A DNA stretch of 64,000 nucleotides, taken from positions 1-64,000 of the forward strand of contig NZ_JAIGNI010000023.1 of assembly GCF_026130175.1 (NCBI RefSeq), given 5' to 3'. The translations under genes and the position numbers were made by a program. The notes under the pieces are model-generated. The model saw nothing but the letters and a program-made list of their open reading frames with translations. It searched no databases and was not told where the DNA came from. Source of the DNA: Lyngbya sp. CCAP 1446/10 (GTDB lineage Bacteria > Cyanobacteriota > Cyanobacteriia > Cyanobacteriales > Microcoleaceae). Positions 54,909 to 61,825 of the stretch are shown here, piece after piece (positions within the stretch are counted from its first letter, which is position 1; the number at the start of each line of letters is the position of its first letter).

Positions 54909-55035
54909 TACTGTTACCAAAGCACAGGGGATTTAAGCCCCCACCTTTAGGTGGATTGTTTTTAGGCTGGGGCTTAAATCCCCTGCCTAAAAACTTCGCT
55001 GTCAACTGTCAACTGTCAACTGTCAACTGTCAACA
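54909..55035. repeat. Foldback element plus TCAACTG STRR, copy B
   Basis: The reverse complement of the block at 37634-37756: TTACCAAAGCACAGGGGATT, CCCACCTTTAGGTGG, GATTGTTTTTAGGC and GGGGCTTAAATCCCC, followed by GCCTAAAAACTTCGC and then CAACTGT heptamers at 55000-55035. It differs from copy A at only a few bases. Confidence 0.85.
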
Positions 55036-55044
55036 ATGACCAAT

Positions 55045-55851
55045 TTACTTAGCAAAATCGCGAATATAGTTAGCAACAATATCCGGGACTTCCTGTGGCA
55101 AATTGCTTTCCCCCGGACTGACAGATTGCAGTTCGGCATTAGGAACTAGAGCAGCATAGGATTGACACAGAGACAAAGCTGCGGAGGTATCTTCAGAACC
55201 GTGCAACAGCAAAACAGGCGTTCTCAGCAAAGGCAAATTCTCATCTACTAACTCTGCTGTAATTTCAGCCCGCTTCCGCCTGAACAGCAACTGCACGGCA
55301 ACTGGGGACTGCATCAACTGCTGTCTGAACTTTAGCAGTCGGTCAATCTTCTTTTGGCTACCCAGCAACTTAGCAATTGGATAGATCGATCGCAAAAACC
55401 AGTAAGCCAGCGGAGGTTTACCAATCAGCCAGCTAGCCGTCTCCCACCGCCCTCGTCGATTGCTAACCTTGACACCTTCTGGGGCCAACAACACCAAACC
55501 CTGCACTCGATCGGGATATTTGATGGCGTAGCTAGCGGCCACCCAGCCACCCAAAGAGTCACCAATTAAATAAACCTCTCGCAGGTTCAAAGTATCGAGG
55601 TATTGGGCGAGACATTCTACTTCCAGGTCGATCGAATAATTAACATTCGGGCGTTCCGAGTTACCAAAGCCCAGCAAATCTGGTGCGAAGCATTGGAAGT
55701 CGGGGCTCAAATGCTCGATCGTCCGCAGCCACTGACTGCCGTCGTCCCAAGAACCGTGCAAAAATACTAAATTTGGGCCTCTGCCGACTTCGCGCCAGAA
55801 GATGTGCCCTAAAGAGAGTTTGACCCGAGAATTGCGTAGCGGTGAGTACAT
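55045..55851 (-). CDS. Alpha/beta hydrolase with an altered catalytic His position
   Basis: 268 aa. The fold is clear: LVFLHGSWDDGSQW (oxyanion HG), APDLLGFGNSERP, nucleophile elbow GDSLGG with Ser99, and acid Asp221 in LLHGSEDTSAA. Where the family has G-H-x-P-x-E near the C-terminus this protein reads PGESNLPQEVP, so the expected His is Asn250 (Ser249 before it). The lid (~130-200) is basic. The substrate is unknown; such proteins can be esterases, lipases or non-enzymatic. It starts at ATG 55851, divergent from nothing and alone on its strand here. Confidence 0.85.
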   Translation of the reverse strand: MYSPLRNSRVKLSLGHIFWREVGRGPNLVFLHGSWDDGSQWLRTIEHLSPDFQCFAPDLLGFGNSERPNVNYSIDLEVECLAQYLDTLNLREVYLIGDSLGGWVAASYAIKYPDRVQGLVLLAPEGVKVSNRRGRWETASWLIGKPPLAYWFLRSIYPIAKLLGSQKKIDRLLKFRQQLMQSPVAVQLLFRRKRAEITAELVDENLPLLRTPVLLLHGSEDTSAALSLCQSYAALVPNAELQSVSPGESNLPQEVPDIVANYIRDFAK

Positions 55852-56008
55852 CCGGTTTTATATTCAGCAATAAAAAGATGATTAAATTAATGTTCAGAGA
55901 TTATAAATTAAAGCATGGAAACATTAAAAATTAATTCCATACTCATAATAAACAGCTTTTGACGGCGAGATAATTCCCAACGTTGCTCAAATTTCGATGC
56001 CCTGCCGA

Positions 56009-56464
56009 TTACGCCAAAGTTGTCAGACCTTGAAAATAGTTCTGCAAGTGTTCGTCGTTATCGTCGCTGAGTTCGTCCTTCGGGATCGCCGTCGGCAAAA
56101 AAGCCTCAACCTCACTGATTTCCAGCGTATCCTGAACTTGCATCTTTCCCTGCACCTCTGCTTCTACCACAATACAAATCGAGTGCAAGCGAGGGTCTCG
56201 ATCGGCAGCCGAATAAACGCCCACCAACCGACGAATTTTGACTAAATCGAGTCCAGTTTCCTCCGCCAATTCCCGCCGCACCGTTGTCGGAATATCCTCT
56301 CCCCAATCCACCATACCTCCCGGCAGTGCCCAACGACCGTTGTCGCGGCGACGAATTAAGACAATTCTCCCGTCAGGTAATACAGGAATCACGGCGGTAC
56401 CAGTGACGGGATGTCGAAAAATCAGACCCAGCACAGTCTGTACAAATTGCCACAATCGACGCAT
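56009..56464 (-). CDS. NUDIX hydrolase
   Basis: 151 aa. The NUDIX box G-x5-E-x7-R-E-U-x-E-E-x-G-U is complete in GGMVDWGEDIPTTVRRELAEETGL. PVTGTAVIPVLPDGRIVLIRR precedes it. It hydrolyses a nucleoside diphosphate linked to another group, with Mg2+; the substrate is not evident. An N-terminal hydrophobic bit (LWQFVQTVLGLIF) is short and probably part of the fold. PrxQ lies 77 bases upstream on the same strand. Confidence 0.88.
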   Translation of the reverse strand: MRRLWQFVQTVLGLIFRHPVTGTAVIPVLPDGRIVLIRRRDNGRWALPGGMVDWGEDIPTTVRRELAEETGLDLVKIRRLVGVYSAADRDPRLHSICIVVEAEVQGKMQVQDTLEISEVEAFLPTAIPKDELSDDNDEHLQNYFQGLTTLA

Positions 56465-56541
56465 AAACTTAAAAGCTTGTTGAGGGGAAAGTAATTTTAG
56501 ACCTGCTATCTCCCAGATTTGGGGTCAGAATTGTTAATTCT

Positions 56542-57015
56542 TCATGCAGGCGAAATATCCGGCAACTGTCCTAAAATCTCCGCTGCGTGAGATTCTGGTT
56601 TGATTTTGCGCCAAACATTTTCAATCCTACCATCAGGGTCGATCGCGAAGGTCGATCGAGTAATGCCCATAAATTCTTTGCCCATAAATTTTTTGAGTCC
56701 GTAACAGCCGTAGGCGGTAGCGACTTCGGCGTTTGAGTCGCACAGCAAAGGAAAAGGCAGTTGATATTTGGCTGCAAACTTGGTGTGAGATTTTGCGTCG
56801 TCAGTGCTAACGCCGAGCACTACAATATTGCGCGACTCGTAGTCTGAGTAGATGTCGCGAAAGCCGCAAGCTTCTTTCGTACAGCCGGGGGTACTATCGC
56901 GAGGGTAAAAATAGAGTACAACTCGTCCCCCTCGAAAATCTGCGAGGCTGACAAGTTTGCCGGCAGCGTCGGGCAGGCTGAACACAGGGGCTATGTCACC
57001 AGGATTGAGTGTCAT
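56542..57015 (-). CDS. bcp: Peroxiredoxin Q / bacterioferritin comigratory protein
   Basis: 157 aa, typical 2-Cys PrxQ. Peroxidatic Cys45 in RDSTPGCTKEACGF and resolving Cys50 five residues on (atypical intramolecular type). VVLYFYPRDSTPG and STFAIDPDGRIENVWRKIKP are family stretches. It reduces H2O2 and alkyl peroxides with thioredoxin. The N-terminus lacks a signal, so it is cytosolic. Start ATG 57015; the divergent promoter region faces the small gene at 57494. Confidence 0.93.
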   Translation of the reverse strand: MTLNPGDIAPVFSLPDAAGKLVSLADFRGGRVVLYFYPRDSTPGCTKEACGFRDIYSDYESRNIVVLGVSTDDAKSHTKFAAKYQLPFPLLCDSNAEVATAYGCYGLKKFMGKEFMGITRSTFAIDPDGRIENVWRKIKPESHAAEILGQLPDISPA

Positions 57016-57153
57016 TTGTGGTATTTGTCAAGAGTTTGTAGAAATATTTTCGCAAATAAACAAGATTGTGTGCCGATCGGGCCCAGATGAAGAGCGACTC
57101 AAGAGACTCTCATTGGAGGGAGTGTTCTTCTCGATCCGTAAGAGTGCTGGGTG

Positions 57154-57162
57154 TGATATAAT
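57154..57162 (+). promoter_or_regulatory. Extended -10 promoter element (TGATATAAT)
   Basis: TGATATAAT upstream of the IS200/IS605-like leader and the small gene at 57494. A start near 57168 would give a leader of about 325 bases. Confidence 0.55.
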
Positions 57163-57256
57163 CATCATCGGTCTAAAATTGAGTATAACTAAACAACGTA
57201 AAAACTTAACTCGATTAGTTGAGTGCGTAGTCACACCGATAGGTGTTGCGGTTTAG

Positions 57257-57473
57257 GAAAGCTAAATTTGAACAAAACCTAACTACATAAAGAGAACTGA
57301 TCAAGTACGGTAAGGTATACCGGAATTTACGCTTGGGGAGAAGACACCTCTACTGGGGCTGGAGAAATCCTGTCGGAAGCAAGTGACTTCGTTGAACCAA
57401 GAATCTCAGTAACTAAGAGTGCTGAGAGTTTCAACCTTAAGAATCCCCTCGGCGAAAGCCAGGGGAATGTCAA
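57257..57473 (+). mobile_element. Orphan IS200/IS605-type right end with omega-RNA-like sequence
   Basis: The segment carries GGAAGCAAGTGACTTCG then GAACCAAGAAT, a CTCAG/CTGAG hairpin (57405-57426) ending TTTCAA, and then TTAAGAAT, a stem CCCCT(C)GGC-GAAA-GCCAGGGG (57445-57465) ending AATGTCAA (57466-57473). AAGAATCCCC-hairpin-GGGGA-xTGTCAA is the usual right terminus of tnpB-carrying IS200/IS605 elements, with TCAA as the cleavage motif, and overlaps their omega-RNA scaffold. No tnpA or tnpB is present. The plus-strand frame ending at 57256 (KQRKNLTRLVECVVTPIGVAV) is in the place of a TnpB C-terminus and could be a relic. Identification is by pattern memory, not search. Confidence 0.5.
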
Positions 57474-57493
57474 TGTTTATTAGTGAGGTCATA

Positions 57494-57685
57494 ATGGCTA
57501 AGCGCCGCAATCTCAAGAAAGAGAAGGCACAACGAAATCAAGCATACGCTCGCAAGTTTCGCAAGCGGAGAAATCAAGATATGTTCTCCAACAAGAGAAG
57601 ACGATTTGACGGCGGCAACGGCGGTGGCATGGGCGCCATGAGCGGCGGCGGACGGGACAAAGATATGGCTGCTGCTGAAGAGTAA
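57494..57685 (+). CDS. Small basic, glycine-tailed protein
   Basis: 63 aa. ATG 57494 has GTGAGG eight bases upstream; the frame further up is leader sequence. Residues 1-39 are very basic (MAKRRNLKKEKAQRNQAYAR, then KFRKRRNQDMFSNKRRR) and the tail is Gly/Met-rich with an acidic end (GGNGGGMGAMSGGGRD, AAAEE). This looks like a nucleic-acid-binding small protein. I have an impression that similar short proteins occur across cyanobacteria, but no named family is claimed. It is expressed behind the long IS200/IS605-like leader. Confidence 0.75.
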   Translation: MAKRRNLKKEKAQRNQAYARKFRKRRNQDMFSNKRRRFDGGNGGGMGAMSGGGRDKDMAAAEE

Positions 57686-57787
57686 TATAGTCAGGCTATC
57701 TGCTCAACTTAGAACCATAGTGCAAAACACGATCGTTCTAAGGAGAGATAGCCAGCCTGAATTAGCCCAAGAATTCAACGATGATGT

Positions 57788-59173
57788 TTAGGCGATCCGA
57801 TCGCGCGCAGCAATCAGTGATTTTCTCACTTGTTCAAACCCGGTACCACCGTAACTATTGCGAGCCGCCACCACTTGCTGAGGTGCGATCGCGCTGTAAA
57901 TGTCTGTCTCAAAAGCTGGGTGCAAGTCTTTCCACTCCTCAAGTGTCAAATCTTTGAGGAGTTTGCCCCCCGACAGGCAAGTTTTAACGACTTTGCCGAC
58001 GAGGTTGTAAGCTTCCCGGAAGGGAACACCCTTAGCGGCCAAATAGTCTGCTACGTCTGTAGCGTTGGAAAAGTCTTCTGCAACCGCGGCGGCGAGGCGT
58101 GAGCCATTAAAGGCGATTCCTTCCCGCAGCAAAATCGTCATTGCTTCCAAGCAACCCTGTACAGTTTTGACGCTATCAAACAAAGCTTCTTTATCTTCTT
58201 GCAAATCCTTGTTGTAGGCCAAAGGCAGTCCCTTCACGACTACGAGCAAGGCTTGCAAGTGACCGAAAACGCGCCCCGCCTTGCCCCGCACCAACTCCGG
58301 CACGTCGGGATTTTTTTTCTGGGGCATGATGCTAGAACCCGTAGCGCAGCTATCTTTGAGCGTAATAAATCCAAATTCGTGAGAAGACCACAAAATCATT
58401 TCTTCTGACAAACGGCTCAGGTGTACCATGATGATGCTGGCGGCTGCGAGAAATTCGATCGCAAAATCTCGATCGCTCACTCCATCCAAGCTGTTAGCAT
58501 AAACCTTGTCAAATTGCAAGAGTTCTGCCGTATAATGTCGGTCGATCGGGAAAGTCGTCCCCGCCAGCGCGCCACAACCCAAAGGCGAAATATTCACCCG
58601 CTTCAAGACATCGCCGAGACGTTCCCAATCGCGATCGGACATTTCAAAATAAGCTAACAGGTAATGAGCCAAACTGATTGGCTGAGCGCGCTGCAAGTGC
58701 GTGTAACCAGGGATTAAAGTTTCGACGTTAAGCTCCGCAATTTCGAGCAAAACCCCTTGAAATTCTCGCAATTGCTCACGAATTTCGGCAATACGATCGC
58801 GCAAATACAAACGAGTATCGGTGCCTGCTTGGTCATTGCGCGATCGAGCAGTGTGCAGCTTTTTGCCCGCATCCCCCACAATATCAGTCAGCCGCTTCTC
58901 TACGGCGAAGTGAACATCTTCTGCATCAACTCCCGGCACAAAAAGACCTTGGCGGTATTCGCGGCGGATTTGTTCTAAACCATTGACTAACTGTTCGCCT
59001 TCTGCTGCGGAAATAATTCCAGTTTTGGCGAGCATTTTAGCATGAGCGACAGAACCAGTCAAGTCATACTCAATCAATTCAATATCGAAGCCAATACTAG
59101 CATTGAATCGGGCGATCGCCGGGTGCAGTGCCGATTCAAATCTTTGACTCCAAGTTTTCGGTTGTGTTGTCAT
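57788..59173 (-). CDS. argH: Argininosuccinate lyase
   Basis: 461 aa from ATG 59173 ([16 protein letters not shown]); the frame runs 24 codons further up but those residues do not fit the family. [55 protein letters not shown] and the signature loop [12 protein letters not shown] (Ser nucleophile region) are all intact. It cleaves argininosuccinate to arginine and fumarate, the last step of arginine synthesis. Length and C-terminus are normal. Confidence 0.96.
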   Translation of the reverse strand: MTTQPKTWSQRFESALHPAIARFNASIGFDIELIEYDLTGSVAHAKMLAKTGIISAAEGEQLVNGLEQIRREYRQGLFVPGVDAEDVHFAVEKRLTDIVGDAGKKLHTARSRNDQAGTDTRLYLRDRIAEIREQLREFQGVLLEIAELNVETLIPGYTHLQRAQPISLAHYLLAYFEMSDRDWERLGDVLKRVNISPLGCGALAGTTFPIDRHYTAELLQFDKVYANSLDGVSDRDFAIEFLAAASIIMVHLSRLSEEMILWSSHEFGFITLKDSCATGSSIMPQKKNPDVPELVRGKAGRVFGHLQALLVVVKGLPLAYNKDLQEDKEALFDSVKTVQGCLEAMTILLREGIAFNGSRLAAAVAEDFSNATDVADYLAAKGVPFREAYNLVGKVVKTCLSGGKLLKDLTLEEWKDLHPAFETDIYSAIAPQQVVAARNSYGGTGFEQVRKSLIAARDRIA

Positions 59174-59232
59174 TGCGGAAAGTAAAACTAGATTATATGC
59201 CTGTTGTAGAAGTCTTTGAAAACCGATTTTTT

Positions 59233-59292
59233 GTAAGGAACACAAGTCCTTCTCCCGGTTTGTAGTAAGGAATACAAATCCTTCTCCCGGTT
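59233..59292. repeat. Tandem pair of about 30 bp upstream of argH
   Basis: GTAAGGAACACAAGTCCTTC and GTAAGGAATACAAATCCTTC each continue TCCCGGTT. Each copy contains the dyad AAGGA-x-TCCTT. Confidence 0.8.
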
Positions 59293-59427
59293 ATACCTTT
59301 ATTAACACTAAAAAACTGAAGTCCTGACTACAAAAATGTAAAAATTGCGCTGTATGAAAAAATAATGAAGTCCTGACTTTGAACTTTTACAGTCTTTTCC
59401 TAATGCCTTCAAATCCCCAGCACAAAT

Positions 59428-59664
59428 CTAAGGAAAAATTCCCTTAATGAACCAGCCGACAAATATACCGATAAAAAAAGCTCCTATTTGACCAGTCGTC
59501 ACAAAATTGTTCCAAGCTTTCTGAAAATTCGTAAAAATTTCGTAGCTTTGACCCAAAATCACCGTACTCAAATGAGATTTCAGAACTAAAAGGTGAGCCA
59601 CATCGCTCCAATTAATCGAGCTGGTAAATCCAACAGTAATTTCCGAAATTAAACTAACTATCAT
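59428..59664 (-). CDS. Small single-TM protein coupled to the PP2C gene
   Basis: 78 aa. Residues 1-50 are mixed and the C-terminal ~20 (TTGQIGAFFIGIFVGWFIKG) form one TM helix. The start codon lies 11 bases inside the end of the phosphatase gene on the same strand, arguing that it is real and cotranslated. Not recognised. It could anchor or regulate the phosphatase, which is only suggested by position. Confidence 0.6.
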   Translation of the reverse strand: MIVSLISEITVGFTSSINWSDVAHLLVLKSHLSTVILGQSYEIFTNFQKAWNNFVTTGQIGAFFIGIFVGWFIKGIFP

Positions 59665-61141
59665 GGTGATTTTCTCCTATCGAAGATGTTACCCTAAGTA
59701 CAACCAGTGTCATGTCATCTGCGTTGCGATTGCCAATACCGATAAACTGCTGAACGCGATCGAACAAATAATCCAAAATTTCCTCAGCCTGCTGATAATT
59801 TTGACAAGCCCACTGAAAAGCCGCGGTTAAGTTATCCTCATCAAAGCGCTCGCCCGTTTGATTAGCAGCATCAGTAAATCCGTCCGTGTAATAAATAATA
59901 GTATCACCAGGCTGCAATTGCACGTGGGCTTCTTGGTAGCGCGAATCAGCATCCAGACCAATCAACATTCCCTCCAAAGTATCGAGCCGAACAATCGAAT
60001 TAGTTGCAGCTTGCCACAGCAAAGGCGGATGGTGAGCAGCATTACTGTAAGACAAAACGCGAGTTTTCGGGTCATACTCCGAATAAAACAGAGTCACAAA
60101 ACGGTGGGAATTCTCCAAATCCGCGTGCATTACCCGGTTTAAATGTTGCAAAATTCTCGCAGGCGAGTGGCGGTTCAAAACCTCAGCCCGCAGCATACCC
60201 CGCGTCATCGTCATCAACAGGCCAGCCGGTACCCCTTTGCCCATCACGTCGCCGATGACTATGCTCCAGCGGCCCTTGTCGATTTTGGACTTGAGATTTT
60301 TAATCAGGGATGGGGGGTGTTCCCCCTCATATTCCTTGCCGATCGGGTCATAGTCAGCGGGAATAAAATCATAATAATCACCGCCGACTCTGCTAGCAGT
60401 TTGGCAGCGAGCAGCCACATCAAGACCAGGAATTTTAGGACAACTGCGGGGTTGCAGCCGCAATTGAATTTCCGCCCCGATTTCTAACTCTCTATCTAAG
60501 CGTTCTTTTTCAGCTAACTTAACAGTAAGTTCATCTTTGTAGATGGCCACGGCGGTTTGATCCGCCACCAACCGAACTAATTTCTGTCTGCTGGGAGTCC
60601 ACAGATATTGCGGATCACTGCTAAAAACATAAAGCCGTCCGCGTTCCAAATTCTTGACTAAAATTGGCGCCCCAAACAGATGAACATCCGGGCCCAAATA
60701 ACGACTTACTTGCAGGTCGAGACTGGAAGTTTGCCCAGAGGTTTCCCAAAAAGATGCACCAGCCACGCCCGCACCTGCTGTAGCTTGCCTGGTGGCTATT
60801 TCTAGCGCTTTTCGCATATCTTGGCACTGCCGTCCTTCCTGACAGTGCAACTGCTGGAACCTGACTTGACCGTTGGGTTTGAACAGCACTAAAGCTCCCC
60901 CGTCGGCGTCGGTAACGCGAGTTGCCACCAAAGGCACCAACTCCAAAAATTGGTTGAGATTGTTAAAACTGCGCAGGGCAAATCCCAGCGAACCCAACAT
61001 ATCTTGAACGTTGTGCTGGTATCGGTACAAGCGCGCCACCAGTTCTTTGAGGGCAAATACTGGCGTCGCGTCGGTGGAATTGCGACCCGGAGGGCGGTCA
61101 GCAGGTTGAGGTGAGGGGCGAGGCAAGGGCACAGCAGTCAT
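59654..61141 (-). CDS. GAF-PP2C (SpoIIE/RsbU-type) serine phosphatase
   Basis: 495 aa. A proline-rich N-terminal 20 residues, a GAF domain (~40-205), a short coiled coil (LDRELEIGAEIQLRLQPRSCP) and a PP2C domain of the SpoIIE class (~220-490). Metal-binding motifs are present: ASRVGGDYYDFI, IVIGDVMGKGVPAGLLM, YYTDGFTDAANQ and NRNADDMTLVVLRV. Such proteins dephosphorylate anti-sigma-factor antagonists (RsbU/IcfG-like). The GAF lacks an obvious chromophore Cys-His. The small TM gene follows with overlap. Confidence 0.92.
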   Translation of the reverse strand: MTAVPLPRPSPQPADRPPGRNSTDATPVFALKELVARLYRYQHNVQDMLGSLGFALRSFNNLNQFLELVPLVATRVTDADGGALVLFKPNGQVRFQQLHCQEGRQCQDMRKALEIATRQATAGAGVAGASFWETSGQTSSLDLQVSRYLGPDVHLFGAPILVKNLERGRLYVFSSDPQYLWTPSRQKLVRLVADQTAVAIYKDELTVKLAEKERLDRELEIGAEIQLRLQPRSCPKIPGLDVAARCQTASRVGGDYYDFIPADYDPIGKEYEGEHPPSLIKNLKSKIDKGRWSIVIGDVMGKGVPAGLLMTMTRGMLRAEVLNRHSPARILQHLNRVMHADLENSHRFVTLFYSEYDPKTRVLSYSNAAHHPPLLWQAATNSIVRLDTLEGMLIGLDADSRYQEAHVQLQPGDTIIYYTDGFTDAANQTGERFDEDNLTAAFQWACQNYQQAEEILDYLFDRVQQFIGIGNRNADDMTLVVLRVTSSIGENHHDS

Positions 61142-61302
61142 TTTAAATTTGTGATTTTAGATCTTAAAAGGAGGTTGATTGAGTGAGGAATTACGCAGCA
61201 CCTGAACAGAAATCCGGTTTTTTATCGAGCAAGTAGTTTGGGTCTCGCCAAGGAAGTTGGGCACTAGGACAGTTGTATCAACTTAAGTCTGAAATCGTTA
61301 AG

Positions 61303-61556
61303 AAATCTCGTTTATAGCTGAGGCCCTATCCCCCTAAATCCCCCTTAAGAAGGGGGAATTTGACCATTTTCTGTCCCCCTTAAGAAGGGGGAATTTGACC
61401 ATTTTCTGTCCTCCTTAAGAAGGGGGACTTTGACCATTTTCTGTCCCCCTTAAGAAGGGGGACTTTGACCATTTTCTGTCCTCCTTAAGAAGGGGGACTT
61501 TGAGCGCTCTTGTCCCCCCCTTCTTAAGGGGGGCTAGGGGGGGATCGGGAAGACTG
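61303..61556. repeat. Expanded CCCCCTTAAG element: five tandem 35-bp hairpin units
   Basis: Starts AAATCTCGTTTATAGCTGAGG as in the 42380 copy. Units begin at 61340, 61375, 61410, 61445 and 61480 with exact period 35; each contains a CCCCCTT-AAG-AAGGGGG hairpin and TTTGACCATTTTCTGTC. The last unit diverges, and the element closes with CCCCCCTTCTTAAGGGGGGC. The spacer around it (61142-61811) holds no ORF. Confidence 0.9.
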
Positions 61557-61795
61557 TGCAATCAGACAGCAGACTAATATTACATCCGTAGCTCAATTTG
61601 ACACGCTTTGGATCACGCTTTGATCCGAAGCAAGCAATAACAGAACGAAGGTATTATTTCTAGATATTTAGTTTTCACTCGATCGCCCGTGGCAGTCGGC
61701 GCAAGTCCTGCGATGCTAGTTCAAGGTTAAGAATTTGATATTTTGAAGCTCTGTATCCGCCTCTAAAAATTGGGACGGCTACAGATACCTCATCA

Positions 61796-61825
61796 ATCTA
61801 AAATCTAAAATCTAAAATCTAAAAT
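61796..61825. repeat. Heptamer STRR, ATCTAAA type, overlapping the ftsY stop
   Basis: Four copies of TCTAAAA. On the minus strand they encode the last residues DFRF and the TAG stop of ftsY. Confidence 0.9.

Noticed and set aside
57360-57440. Glutamine riboswitch (glnA/downstream-peptide type) as the leader of the small gene
   Set aside because: CGGAAGCAAGTG recalls the core, but the GAAGGAACGC segment and the pairing CGUUCA strand are missing; the IS605 right-end form fits better.
61340-61514. Regular 35-bp array resembling a CRISPR
   Set aside because: All units are the same along their full length; there are no unique spacers and no cas genes. It is a tandem duplication of a dispersed hairpin.
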